From DASTQL01 sp035761805 (GTDB lineage Bacteria; Actinomycetota; Actinomycetes; Jiangellales; Jiangellaceae): 18,677 nucleotides of DNA. Made by a program: the position numbers and the translations under genes. Position 1 is the stretch's first letter, and every line of letters begins with the position of its first letter. The DNA lies in NCBI GenBank assembly GCA_035761805.1, contig DASTQL010000227.1:1-18677 (forward strand), written 5' to 3'. The notes under the pieces were generated by a model. That model was given only the letters and a program-made list of their open reading frames with translations. It was not told the DNA's origin and did no database searches. Shown here in pieces: positions 1 to 7,254 of this stretch.

Positions 1-260
1 GCGCGCTGCGGCGAGGCCTCCCACCGGTGCAGCGCGGCGTCGTCGCGGAACCGGTAGACCACGTGCCACTCGCTCCCTGACTCGGGCGGACGGAGCAGCC
101 CACCACCGAGGAAGCCGTCGAACCGGGCGGCCTCCCTCAGGATCCCCTCCACCCACCGCTCGTACTCTGCCTCGCGCCCGGGCGCCACCCGACGCGCCAC
201 GGTCACGGTCACCGGCGGGCCGGCGGCACCGGTCGGCTGGGGCTGGGTGTCGGTCGTCAT
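1..260 (-). CDS. ABM-domain protein, N-terminal part (cut by window edge)
   Basis: The first 86 residues are visible, from an ATG at 260 running off the left edge. Residues 16-80 read as an antibiotic-biosynthesis-monooxygenase-like ferredoxin fold: a beta strand (VTVTVARRV), a Gly-Arg-Glu-x-x-Tyr-x-x-Trp helix, a Phe-Asp-Gly-Phe-Leu-Gly turn, then WHVVYRF followed by a Trp-containing helix. The pattern RFRDDAALHRWEASPQR resembles the COG3224 branch, in which an ABM domain is followed by membrane helices, but that C-terminal part lies outside the window. Some members of the superfamily are small cofactor-free oxygenases; the membrane-linked branch has no settled activity. The gene lies 42 bases downstream of the ROK regulator on the same strand, so it may be co-transcribed with it. 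The ABM fold is fairly sure; any substrate is unknown. Confidence 0.75.
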   Translation of the reverse strand, partial: MTTDTQPQPTGAAGPPVTVTVARRVAPGREAEYERWVEGILREAARFDGFLGGGLLRPPESGSEWHVVYRFRDDAALHRWEASPQR

Positions 261-302
261 CGCCCTAGAGCAGCACCGTCCGTCCCGCGCGCATTCCCGC
301 GA

Positions 303-1484
303 TCAGGTGTCGGCGGTCGAGGCGAACAACGCCTCCCGGGCGTGGTCGACGGCGGTCAGCAGGGCGCCGCGCAGGACGGGGGCCTCGGTCACCGCGGTCG
401 GGACCACGTGCGGGTGCACGGGCGCGATGTGCCCCACCGCGGAGGACACCAGCGCGCAGAGCCGCTCACCGCCGGACGAACCCACGTCGCCGGCCAGCAC
501 CACCAGTGCCGGGTCGACGACCGCACATGCACCGGCCACCCCGAGGGCCAGGCGACGGGCCAGCTCGTCGAGGAACGGGGCCGCAGTCGGCCCGGCGTCC
601 AGCGCCCACCTGACCGCCGCCGCCGCGGAGCGCGCTCCCGGGTCGGGGAAGCCGTGCTCGTCGGCCAGCTCTTGGACGGCCTCGGCCCCGACGAGCCGCT
701 GGAACGCCCCTTTGAACGGTCGTTCCACGCTGCTCGGCAACGGGACACCGGGCACCGGCAGGTAGCCGATCTCACCCGCCGCACCGGTGGCCCCACGATG
801 CAGCCGCCCACCCAGAACGACGGCGAGGCCGACCCCTCGCGACACCCAGAGCAGCAGCACGTCGTCGATCCCGCGCGCGGCGCCCTCGGCCCGCTCGGCC
901 ACGACGGCAAGGTTGACGTCGTTCTCGATGGTCACCCCACAGCCGAGGTCGCGCCTGAGCGTGTCGCGGAGACCGGCGTGCCATCGTGGCAGGTCCCAGG
1001 AGAAGTCGACGTCGCCGGTGACGGGGTCGACCAGCCCCGGCGTCCCGATCACCAGCTGGCTCACCCGGGACGTGCTGATCCCGGCCCGCTCGACCACCGC
1101 CGAGACCGCGGCACGGACCACGTCGAGAGCGGCCACGTCGTCGGCGGCCTCGAGGTCAGCCTGGGCCACGACCCGACCCGTGACGTCCGCCACCGCCGCC
1201 CGCACCCGGTCCGGGCCGACGTCCACGCCCAGCGCCTGGGCGCAGTCCGGGACGACCGCGTAGAGCTCGGCGCTGGGACCCCGCCCCGCAGACCGGGCAC
1301 CGACCACCTCGACCAGGCCCCGCTCCTGCAGGCGGCCCAGCAGCTGGGACGCCGTGACCTTGGACAGGCCGGTCAGCTTGCCCAGCGTCGCGCGGGTGAG
1401 CGGGCCCTGGTCGAGCAGCAGCTCCAGGGCGCTGCGGTCGTTCATCGCGCGCAGGAGGCTGGGCACCCCGGGCTGTCGCGCCAC
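303..1484 (-). CDS. ROK-family transcriptional regulator without the zinc site
   Basis: This 393-residue protein is the usual length for ROK repressors. Residues about 15-60 form a MarR-like winged helix (LTRATLGKLTGLSKVTASQLLGRLQERGLVE). Residues 83-390 form the sugar-kinase-like ROK domain, with DVG at 88-90, IGTPG at 146-150, IENDVN at 186-191 and GATGAAGEIGY at 231-241. Most ROK proteins follow the GEIGH motif with a CxCGxxGCxE zinc cluster. Here His is replaced by Tyr241 and no cysteine cluster follows. The phosphate loop reads DVGPDR rather than DxGxT. I infer a ligand-sensing repressor with no kinase activity. The GTG start has AGGAGG seven bases upstream. The gene is divergent from the DNA glycosylase gene, with 90 bases between the starts. 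The effector is probably a sugar or sugar derivative but is not readable from sequence. Confidence 0.88.
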   Translation of the reverse strand: MARQPGVPSLLRAMNDRSALELLLDQGPLTRATLGKLTGLSKVTASQLLGRLQERGLVEVVGARSAGRGPSAELYAVVPDCAQALGVDVGPDRVRAAVADVTGRVVAQADLEAADDVAALDVVRAAVSAVVERAGISTSRVSQLVIGTPGLVDPVTGDVDFSWDLPRWHAGLRDTLRRDLGCGVTIENDVNLAVVAERAEGAARGIDDVLLLWVSRGVGLAVVLGGRLHRGATGAAGEIGYLPVPGVPLPSSVERPFKGAFQRLVGAEAVQELADEHGFPDPGARSAAAAVRWALDAGPTAAPFLDELARRLALGVAGACAVVDPALVVLAGDVGSSGGERLCALVSSAVGHIAPVHPHVVPTAVTEAPVLRGALLTAVDHAREALFASTADT

Positions 1485-1507
1485 CTCCGGACCTCCTCAC
1501 CGTCCGA

Positions 1508-1517
1508 CTTCCGGAAG
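1508..1517. promoter_or_regulatory. Possible ROK operator palindrome between divergent genes
   Basis: CTTCCGGAAG is a perfect 10-base palindrome, followed directly by GAAACTTATC, an A/T-rich patch that stands out in this GC-rich region. It lies 24 bases upstream of the ROK gene start, where an autoregulated repressor would bind. The assignment to the ROK protein is inference from position only. Confidence 0.3.
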
Positions 1518-1574
1518 GAAACTTATCAGTACCTGCAGCGCAATGTCCCGGCCGGGTTCATGGACGATGGGGGC

Positions 1575-2384
1575 GTGCCCGAGGGAGACACCGTGTGGCT
1601 CGCCGGCCGCCGGCTGCACCGGGCGCTGGCTGGGCACGCCCTGGTGCGGTCGGACTTCAGGGTCCCGCGACACGCCACCGCGGACCTCACCGGCCGGACG
1701 GTCCTGGCCGTCGTCTCGCGCGGGAAGCACCTGCTGACCAGGTTCAGCGGGGACACCACGCTGCACACGCACTTCCGGATGGAGGGTTCCTGGCACCTGT
1801 ACCGGCCCGGCGACCCCTGGAAGGCAGGGCCGGCCTGGCAGGTCCGCGTCGTGCTGGCCACGACGGAGTGGGAGGCGGTGGGCTACCGGCTGCCGGTGGT
1901 CGAGCTCGTGCCGACGTCCCGGGAACCAGACATCGTGGGCCACCTCGGCCCGGACCTGCTCGGGCCGGACTGGGACCCAGGGGAGGCGGCGCGACGGCTG
2001 CTCGTCGACCCGGAACGACCGGTCGGCGAGGCGCTGCTGGACCAGCGGGTGATGGCCGGCCTGGGCAACCTCTACCGGACCGAGGTGTGCTTCCTGCTCG
2101 GGGTCACGCCGTGGCTACCGGTGGGCGACCTCGAGGAGCCGGCTGCGGCCGTTCGGCTCGCCCACCGACTGCTCGACGCGAACAAGGAGACGTACGACCA
2201 GGTGACGACGGGCGACCGCCGCCGCGGGCGGCGGCACTGGGTCTTCGAGCAGCGCCAGTGCCAGCGATGCGGCGCCCCCGTCGCGACGGCCTGGCAGGGG
2301 TCGCCGCCTCGGGCGCGGCTCACCTACTGGTGCCCGCGCTGCCAGGCCGGGCCCGCGCCTGGGCGGGGACGATCCCGCGGGTAG
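1575..2384 (+). CDS. nei: Fpg/Nei-family DNA glycosylase/AP lyase (Nei2-like)
   Basis: This 269-residue base-excision-repair enzyme removes oxidised bases and cleaves the abasic strand. The GTG at 1575 is chosen because it places Pro2-Glu3 (PEGDTVW) at the mature N-terminus; Pro2 is the Schiff-base nucleophile after Met removal, and Glu3 is catalytic. The ATG five codons upstream would bury this proline. Lys51 in SRGKHLL is the beta-hairpin lysine typical of the family. Residues about 150-185 form the helix-two-turn-helix (LLDQRVMAGLGNLYRTEV). A zinc finger follows, with Cys229, Cys232, Cys253 and Cys256 (CQRC and CPRC). The PEGDTVW start and TYWCPRCQ finger fit the actinobacterial Nei/Nei2 group better than MutM. 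The gene ends 7 bases before the convergent clgR stop. Substrate preference (pyrimidine versus formamidopyrimidine lesions) cannot be told from sequence. Confidence 0.93.
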   Translation: MPEGDTVWLAGRRLHRALAGHALVRSDFRVPRHATADLTGRTVLAVVSRGKHLLTRFSGDTTLHTHFRMEGSWHLYRPGDPWKAGPAWQVRVVLATTEWEAVGYRLPVVELVPTSREPDIVGHLGPDLLGPDWDPGEAARRLLVDPERPVGEALLDQRVMAGLGNLYRTEVCFLLGVTPWLPVGDLEEPAAAVRLAHRLLDANKETYDQVTTGDRRRGRRHWVFEQRQCQRCGAPVATAWQGSPPRARLTYWCPRCQAGPAPGRGRSRG

Positions 2385-2391
2385 GCCTCGC

Positions 2392-2712
2392 TCAGGCGAC
2401 CGCGACGACGTCGTGCCGGGGATCGCGAACGGCGATGCGCTCGGTTCGGACCTCGGCGAGCGCCTCGACGGCGGCCGCCTCGACGCGCGACATCTCGTCG
2501 CTGACCTCGCGGAGCACCTCGGAGAGCGGGATGTCCAGGGCACCGCAGATGGAGGCGAGCAGCTCGGAGGAGGCTTCCTTCTGCCCGCGCTCGACCTCGG
2601 ACAGGTAGCCCAGGCTCACCCGGGCCGTCGACGAGACCTCGCGCAGGGTGCGCCCCTGCTGCTGGCGTCGGCGGCGCAGGACGTCGCCGATCAGCCGTCG
2701 GATGAGGACCAC
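2392..2712 (-). CDS. clgR: XRE-family regulator ClgR (protease/stress regulon activator)
   Basis: A 106-residue DNA-binding protein. Residues about 5-65 form a Cro/C1-type HTH (LIGDVLRRRRQQQGRTLREVSSTARVSLGYLSEVERGQKEAS) closely matching the actinobacterial ClgR pattern, followed by an acidic, Ala-rich helix. ClgR activates clpP, clpC and lon genes in Streptomyces, Corynebacterium and Mycobacterium. The GTG at 2712 is chosen because GGGGAGG sits 5 bases upstream and the protein then begins at the family's usual position; the open frame continues 20 codons further upstream without family support. The C-terminus ends in a hydrophobic small-residue tail (DVVAVA). ClgR is known in other genera to be degraded by Clp protease, so this tail may be a degron (inference). 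It lies 56 bases downstream of cinA, and the order pgsA-cinA-clgR supports the call. Confidence 0.92.
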   Translation of the reverse strand: MVLIRRLIGDVLRRRRQQQGRTLREVSSTARVSLGYLSEVERGQKEASSELLASICGALDIPLSEVLREVSDEMSRVEAAAVEALAEVRTERIAVRDPRHDVVAVA

Positions 2713-2768
2713 CGGTGCCTCCCCTCCTGTGCTCCGGCGACGATGACCGCTCCCACCGTACCTCCGGC

Positions 2769-4079
2769 TCAACCCGGCGGCCCGGTCCGGGATTCCCCGG
2801 GCGCGGGACCCAGCCCGGCGGCCGCGCGGCGGAGCAGGTCCAGGGCGTGCACGACCGCCGACCGGCGGACGGTCTCGCGGTCGCCACGCAGACGCGGCGA
2901 CGAGACCCGGGTACCGCTCGGCCCCGCGACGGCCACGTGGACCACGCCCGGCGGACGACCCTCCGCCGGGTCGGGTCCGGCAACCCCCGTCGTGGCCACA
3001 CCGTACGTCGTACGGAAGCGGGCGCGCGCCCCCTCGGCCATGGCGGCCGCCGTCCCGGGGTCGACCGCACCCCGGCGGGCCAGGTGGTCACCCGCCACGC
3101 CGAGGACCTCGGCCTTGGCCTGCGTCGAGTAGGTGACGGCCCCGCCCACCACGGCGACCGACGAGCCCGCGACCTCGGTGAGGGCGCCGGCGACCAGGCC
3201 GCCGGTCAGCGACTCGGCGGTCGCCACAGTGGCGCCGGCCGCGGCGAGCAGGGTCACGACCGCGGCCGCGAGTCCGGTCCCGCCCTCGGCCGCGACGGCG
3301 TCCCCGAGCAGCTCCCGGGCCGTCCGGGCGAGCTCGTCCGCCCGCGTCGCCGCCGCCACCTGCTCCCCGACCCCGGCGGTGACCCGCAGCCGCACGGTGA
3401 TCTCCGACGGCGCGGCGAGGTAGGCGATCCGGGCTCCCGCCAGGGCCTCCTCCAGCGGGACGAGGCGCCCTGAGACGGCGGACTCCCCCATCCCGGTCAC
3501 GAGCAGGGTCCTCGTCGCCACCGCGGGCAGCGGTCCCGCCCGGTGGAGCAGGTCGGGGAGCACGAGCTCCTCGACCATGGCGCACATCTCGGAGGGCACT
3601 CCCGGCACGGCGTGCACGACCGCCGCGGGTGGACCGCCCACCTCGAGGGTGACGCCGGGGGCGCTCCCCCGGGCGTTGCCGAGGCTGAGGGCACCCTCGG
3701 GCAGGTCGGCCATGCGCAGGGCAGCGGGCGGCACGGCCGACCCGCGGTCGGCGTACCACTCGCGGATCACGACCTCCACGACCGGGTCCCGGACCAACCG
3801 CGTCCCGGCGAAGCGGGCCAGAGCCTCCCGGGTGACGTCGTCGGAGGTCGGTCCGAGCCCGCCGGTGACAACGACGGCCGGGGCGTCGTCGACGGCCCGC
3901 CGGACGGCCCGGGCGATCGCCTCGACGTCGTCGGGGGCGTGGGCCGAGGAGACCACCCGTAGGCCCGCGTCGTCGAGCCTGCGACCGAGCCACGCGGCGT
4001 TGCCGTCGACCACGTGACCCAGGAGCAGCTCGTCACCCACCAGGACCAGGGCGACGGAGTCGCCGGCCCGGTCGCTCAC
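2769..4079 (-). CDS. cinA: CinA-family protein: MoCF-like domain plus NMN amidohydrolase (PncC)
   Basis: A 436-residue two-domain protein. Residues 1-170 are the MoCF/CinA N-terminal domain, with VGDELLLGHVVDGNAAWLGRRL and the phosphate-binding TGGLGPTSDD at 72-81. Residues about 265-420 are the PncC domain, with AESLTGG at 288-294, VTYSTQAK at 315-322 and TTGVAGP at 363-369. In bacteria this domain deamidates nicotinamide mononucleotide to nicotinic acid mononucleotide; the N-terminal domain of CinA can act as an ADP-ribose pyrophosphatase. The length matches full-length CinA. The GTG at 4079 is chosen because its GTGA overlaps the pgsA stop by four bases, which suggests translational coupling; the frame upstream of it has no family similarity. 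Despite the historical name, nothing here indicates competence. Activity of both domains in this copy is inferred from conserved motifs. Confidence 0.94.
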   Translation of the reverse strand: MSDRAGDSVALVLVGDELLLGHVVDGNAAWLGRRLDDAGLRVVSSAHAPDDVEAIARAVRRAVDDAPAVVVTGGLGPTSDDVTREALARFAGTRLVRDPVVEVVIREWYADRGSAVPPAALRMADLPEGALSLGNARGSAPGVTLEVGGPPAAVVHAVPGVPSEMCAMVEELVLPDLLHRAGPLPAVATRTLLVTGMGESAVSGRLVPLEEALAGARIAYLAAPSEITVRLRVTAGVGEQVAAATRADELARTARELLGDAVAAEGGTGLAAAVVTLLAAAGATVATAESLTGGLVAGALTEVAGSSVAVVGGAVTYSTQAKAEVLGVAGDHLARRGAVDPGTAAAMAEGARARFRTTYGVATTGVAGPDPAEGRPPGVVHVAVAGPSGTRVSSPRLRGDRETVRRSAVVHALDLLRRAAAGLGPAPGESRTGPPG

Positions 4080-4684
4080 CGCTCCGGTCCGTCGGTCCGC
4101 GCTCCCGACCGGCCGACCCGCCGGAGGCGGACGGCCTGCACCACGTAGTCCACCCCCGTCACGAGGGTGACCACGACCGCAGCACCCATGACGGTGTTCT
4201 CGAGGAGGTCGAACGCGGCAGGGAGCGGGAGCACGAAGAGCCCGATGGCCAGGGCCTGCAGGCCGGTCTTGAGCTTGCCGCCCCTCGAGGCGGGGATCAC
4301 GCCGTAGCGGAGCACGACGAATCGGAGCAGGGTCACGCCGATCTCGCGGGTGAGGACCACGACGGTGACCCACCACGGGAGCTCCCCCAACAGGGAGAGG
4401 CTGATGAAGGCCCCACCGGTGAGGGCCTTGTCGGCGATGGGATCGGCGATCTTGCCGAAGTCCGTCACCAGGCCCCGGCGCCGGGCGATGTCCCCGTCGA
4501 GCTTGTCGGTGGCCATGGCGACGGAGAAGACCGCGCAGGCCGCGATCCGGGACGCCACGTCCTCGCCGCCCGCACGCACGAGCAGCCAGACGAACACCGG
4601 GACGAGCGCGAGGCGCACCAGGGTGAGTGCGTTCGCGACGTTCCAGTTGCTCGGCGGCTGCTCGTGCCGCGCGCGCTCGGACAC
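4076..4684 (-). CDS. pgsA: CDP-alcohol phosphatidyltransferase, PgsA-type
   Basis: A 202-residue membrane enzyme that probably makes phosphatidylglycerophosphate from CDP-diacylglycerol and glycerol-3-phosphate. The CDP-alcohol phosphatidyltransferase signature D-G-x2-A-R-x8-G-x3-D-x3-D is intact at Asp63, Gly64, Ala67, Arg68, Gly77, Asp81 and Asp85. Hydrophobic segments follow at about residues 17-37, 46-60, 88-125 and 140-180. The N-terminal NVANALTLVRLALVPVFVWLL is typical of PgsA. The GTG start at 4684 has no Shine-Dalgarno, but TAGGCT lies six bases upstream (see the promoter entry). ftsK ends 31 bases upstream and cinA overlaps downstream. M. tuberculosis has a pgsA copy (pgsA3) next to clgR in the same order. 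Substrate specificity within the family is inferred from synteny and sequence pattern. Confidence 0.92.
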   Translation of the reverse strand: MSERARHEQPPSNWNVANALTLVRLALVPVFVWLLVRAGGEDVASRIAACAVFSVAMATDKLDGDIARRRGLVTDFGKIADPIADKALTGGAFISLSLLGELPWWVTVVVLTREIGVTLLRFVVLRYGVIPASRGGKLKTGLQALAIGLFVLPLPAAFDLLENTVMGAAVVVTLVTGVDYVVQAVRLRRVGRSGARTDGPER

Positions 4685-4696
4685 CGCGCCAGCCTA
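4685..4696 (-). promoter_or_regulatory. Possible leaderless promoter -10 (TAGGCT) for pgsA
   Basis: TAGGCT (4691-4696, minus strand) fits the actinobacterial TANNNT -10 pattern and ends six bases before the pgsA GTG, with no Shine-Dalgarno in between. Transcription from it would start at the start codon. No clear -35 box, and the site could instead be chance within a read-through operon. Confidence 0.33.
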
Positions 4697-4715
4697 CGGG
4701 GATCGCCCGCCGGCC

Positions 4716-7196
4716 CTACGCCCCGCGGATCGTCACGAGCACCTCGTCCAGCTCGTCGGGCTTGACGAGCACGTCGCGGGCCTTCGATCCCTCGGAGGGC
4801 CCGACGATGCCGCGGCTCTCCATGAGGTCCATGAGGCGCCCGGCCTTGGCGAAGCCCACCCTCAGCTTGCGCTGGAGCATGGACGTGGACCCGAACTGGG
4901 TGCTCACCACCAGCTCGGCGGCCTGGCACAGCAGGTCGAGGTCGTCGCCCACGTCCTCCTCGATCTCCTTGCGCCCCCCCGCGGGTGCGGTGACGTCCTC
5001 GCGGTAGCTCGGTCCCAGCTGCTCCTTGCAGTGGCGGACGACCTGGTGGATCTCGACCTCGGTGACCCAGGCCCCCTGGATCCGGATCGGCTTGCTCGCT
5101 CCCATCGGGAGGAACAGCCCGTCCCCCTGGCCGACCAGCTTCTCCGCCCCGGGCTGGTCGAGGATGACCCGGCTGTCGGCCAGGCTGGACGTGGCGAAGG
5201 CGAGCCGGCTGGGCACGTTGGCCTTGATCAGCCCCGTGACGACATCGACGGACGGCCGTTGCGTGGCCAGCACCAGGTGGATGCCGGCCGCACGTGCCAG
5301 CTGGGTGATCCGCACGACGGAGTCCTCGACGTCGCGCGGCGCCACCATCATCAGGTCGGCCAGCTCGTCGACGACGACGAGGAGGTACGGGTAGGCGCCC
5401 ACGGCCCGCTCGCTGCCCGCCCGGGCCTGGACCTTGCCCGCCCGCACCGCGTTGTTGAAGTCGTCGATGTGCCGGAAGCCGAACTGCGCGAGGTCGTCGT
5501 AGCGCAGGTCCATCTCGCGCACGACCCACTGCAGCGCCTCGGCCGCCTTCTTGGGGTTGGTGATGATCGGGGTGATCAGGTGCGGGATGCCGTCGTAGGC
5601 CGTGAGCTCGACCCGTTTGGGGTCGACGAGGATCATCCGGACCTCGTCCGGTGTCGCCCGCATGAGCACCGAAGTGATCATCGAGTTGACGAAGCTCGAC
5701 TTGCCGGACCCCGTCGCCCCCGCGACCAGCAGGTGCGGCATCTTGGCGAGGTTGGCGACGACGAAGCCGCCCTCGACGTCCTTGCCCAGCCCGCACACCA
5801 TCGGGTGGTGGTCCTTGCGCGCGACTGCCGCTCGCAGCACGTCCCCGAGGCTGACGATCTCCTTGTCGCTGTTGGGGATCTCGATGCCGATCGCGGACTT
5901 GCCCGGGATGGGCGAGAGGATCCGGACGTCGGCGCTGGCCACGGCGTAGGCGATGTTCTTGGAGAGGGCCGTGACCCGCTCGACCTTGACGGCGGTGCCG
6001 AGCTCGACCTCGTAGCGCGTCACCGTCGGCCCCCGCGTGTAGCCGGTCACCTGCGCGTCGATCTCGAACTGCTCCAGGACGCCGGTGAGCGACTCGACCA
6101 CGGAGTCGTTGGCGTTGGACCGCGACCGGTGCGGGCTCCCGTGGCGCAGGGCGTCGGACGAGGGGACGGTGTAGGTCACGTCGCCCGACAGGGCCAGCTG
6201 CTCGACCCGCTGCGGCACCGGGGTGTGCGGCGGCGGCTCGGCGAGGGTCCCGGGAGCGGGCTCGGACCTGGCCGCCAGCTCGGCGGCCCGGCGTGCCAGC
6301 TCCCGCTCGGCCAGGACCGGGGAGTCGTAGGGCTCGTCCCCGGTGCCCGGTCCGGCGTCCTCCGGACGGCCCCGGCGGCGGCGGGAGGAGCTCTTCCCCG
6401 GCGGCGGACCTTCGACGGGCGCCTCCGCGGCGGCGCGGCCGAGCAGGCGGTCGCAGAGCGCCCGGACGCGGAGAGGCACGTCGTGCGCCGGGATCCCCGT
6501 GACGACGAGCAGGCCGAAGACGCAGACGAGGGCGAGGAGCGGGACCGTCACCCAGACCGTGAGCAAGTCGGCCAGCAGGGTCGAGACGACGTAGCCGACG
6601 GCGCCGCCGGCGGACTGCATCTCCTGCTCGCCGTCCACCGGCCGCGGCGTACCACGCGCCACGTGGACCAGGCCGAGCGTACCGAGCAGCAGTGCCGACC
6701 AGCCGACCAGCTGGCGACTGCCGGGGCCGTTGCGGTCGGGGTGGCGCATCGTCCGCCAGGCCAGCAGCGCCAGGAGCAGCGGGGCGACGTAGGCGACCGT
6801 ACCGATCGTGCCGGCCACGACCGTCCGCACGACGTCCCCGGCCACCCCGTCGAGCCGCCACCAGACCGCGGCGGCGGTGACCAGGGCCACGGCCACCAGG
6901 CCCAGTCCCACGCCGTCGCGTCGGTGGGCCGGGTCCAGGTCGCCGGCGCTGGACCCGATCTGGCGGACCGTGCCTCCGACGAGGTGGGCGACGCCCATCC
7001 AGACCGCACCGAGGGCCCGACCGAGGGCCTGCAGGAGGCGCGCCGGCAGCCCTGGTCCCCGGCGGGGGGCCGGGCGACGGGCGGGAGGGCGGCGGTTGGC
7101 GGGCCGGCGGGCCGGCGTCCGTCGCGAGGTCCCACCGCCCGACCGGCCCCGGCCGGTCGAGGCCGATGCGGCCGAGGAGGACGTGCGCGTCGCCAT
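4716..7196 (-). CDS. ftsK: DNA translocase FtsK
   Basis: An 826-residue septal DNA pump that moves chromosome ends to daughter cells during division. A basic, Arg/Pro-rich tail (1-60) precedes transmembrane segments at about 95-112, 122-147, 163-180 and 198-234. A low-complexity linker (240-345) follows, then the motor: Walker A GATGSGKS at 493-500, VDPKRVEL at 524-531, Walker B LLVVVDE at 605-611 and LATQRP at 643-648. Residues about 755-820 are the DNA-orienting winged-helix gamma domain (VSTQFGSTSMLQRKLRVGFAKAGRLMDLMESRGIVGP). Length and order are those of actinobacterial FtsK. The ATG at 7196 has no Shine-Dalgarno; TAGTGT lies seven bases upstream. In the 58-base gap before the gene, two small GC hairpins overlap at about 7232-7255, just after the upstream RNase J stop. 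The gene is intact. Confidence 0.97.
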   Translation of the reverse strand: MATRTSSSAASASTGRGRSGGGTSRRTPARRPANRRPPARRPAPRRGPGLPARLLQALGRALGAVWMGVAHLVGGTVRQIGSSAGDLDPAHRRDGVGLGLVAVALVTAAAVWWRLDGVAGDVVRTVVAGTIGTVAYVAPLLLALLAWRTMRHPDRNGPGSRQLVGWSALLLGTLGLVHVARGTPRPVDGEQEMQSAGGAVGYVVSTLLADLLTVWVTVPLLALVCVFGLLVVTGIPAHDVPLRVRALCDRLLGRAAAEAPVEGPPPGKSSSRRRRGRPEDAGPGTGDEPYDSPVLAERELARRAAELAARSEPAPGTLAEPPPHTPVPQRVEQLALSGDVTYTVPSSDALRHGSPHRSRSNANDSVVESLTGVLEQFEIDAQVTGYTRGPTVTRYEVELGTAVKVERVTALSKNIAYAVASADVRILSPIPGKSAIGIEIPNSDKEIVSLGDVLRAAVARKDHHPMVCGLGKDVEGGFVVANLAKMPHLLVAGATGSGKSSFVNSMITSVLMRATPDEVRMILVDPKRVELTAYDGIPHLITPIITNPKKAAEALQWVVREMDLRYDDLAQFGFRHIDDFNNAVRAGKVQARAGSERAVGAYPYLLVVVDELADLMMVAPRDVEDSVVRITQLARAAGIHLVLATQRPSVDVVTGLIKANVPSRLAFATSSLADSRVILDQPGAEKLVGQGDGLFLPMGASKPIRIQGAWVTEVEIHQVVRHCKEQLGPSYREDVTAPAGGRKEIEEDVGDDLDLLCQAAELVVSTQFGSTSMLQRKLRVGFAKAGRLMDLMESRGIVGPSEGSKARDVLVKPDELDEVLVTIRGA

Positions 7197-7209
7197 GGTG
7201 AGGACACTA
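7197..7209 (-). promoter_or_regulatory. Possible leaderless promoter -10 (TAGTGT) for ftsK
   Basis: TAGTGT (7204-7209, minus strand) matches TANNNT and ends seven bases before the ftsK ATG. The intervening CCTCACC cannot act as a Shine-Dalgarno, so a leaderless transcript is predicted. No good -35 box lies 16-18 bases upstream. Confidence 0.38.
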
Positions 7210-7254
7210 CCCAGGAGTCCCGCTGGCCACAGGCGTCACACGCCGGACGGCCGG

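Noticed and set aside
342..1574. N-terminal extension of the Nei frame back to 342
   Set aside because: It is antisense to the ROK gene, and the family requires Pro2-Glu3 directly after the start at 1575.
4465..6861. Long open minus-strand frame inside ftsK
   Set aside because: Gly/Arg/Pro-rich out-of-frame reading of ftsK, whose proper frame carries all FtsK motifs.
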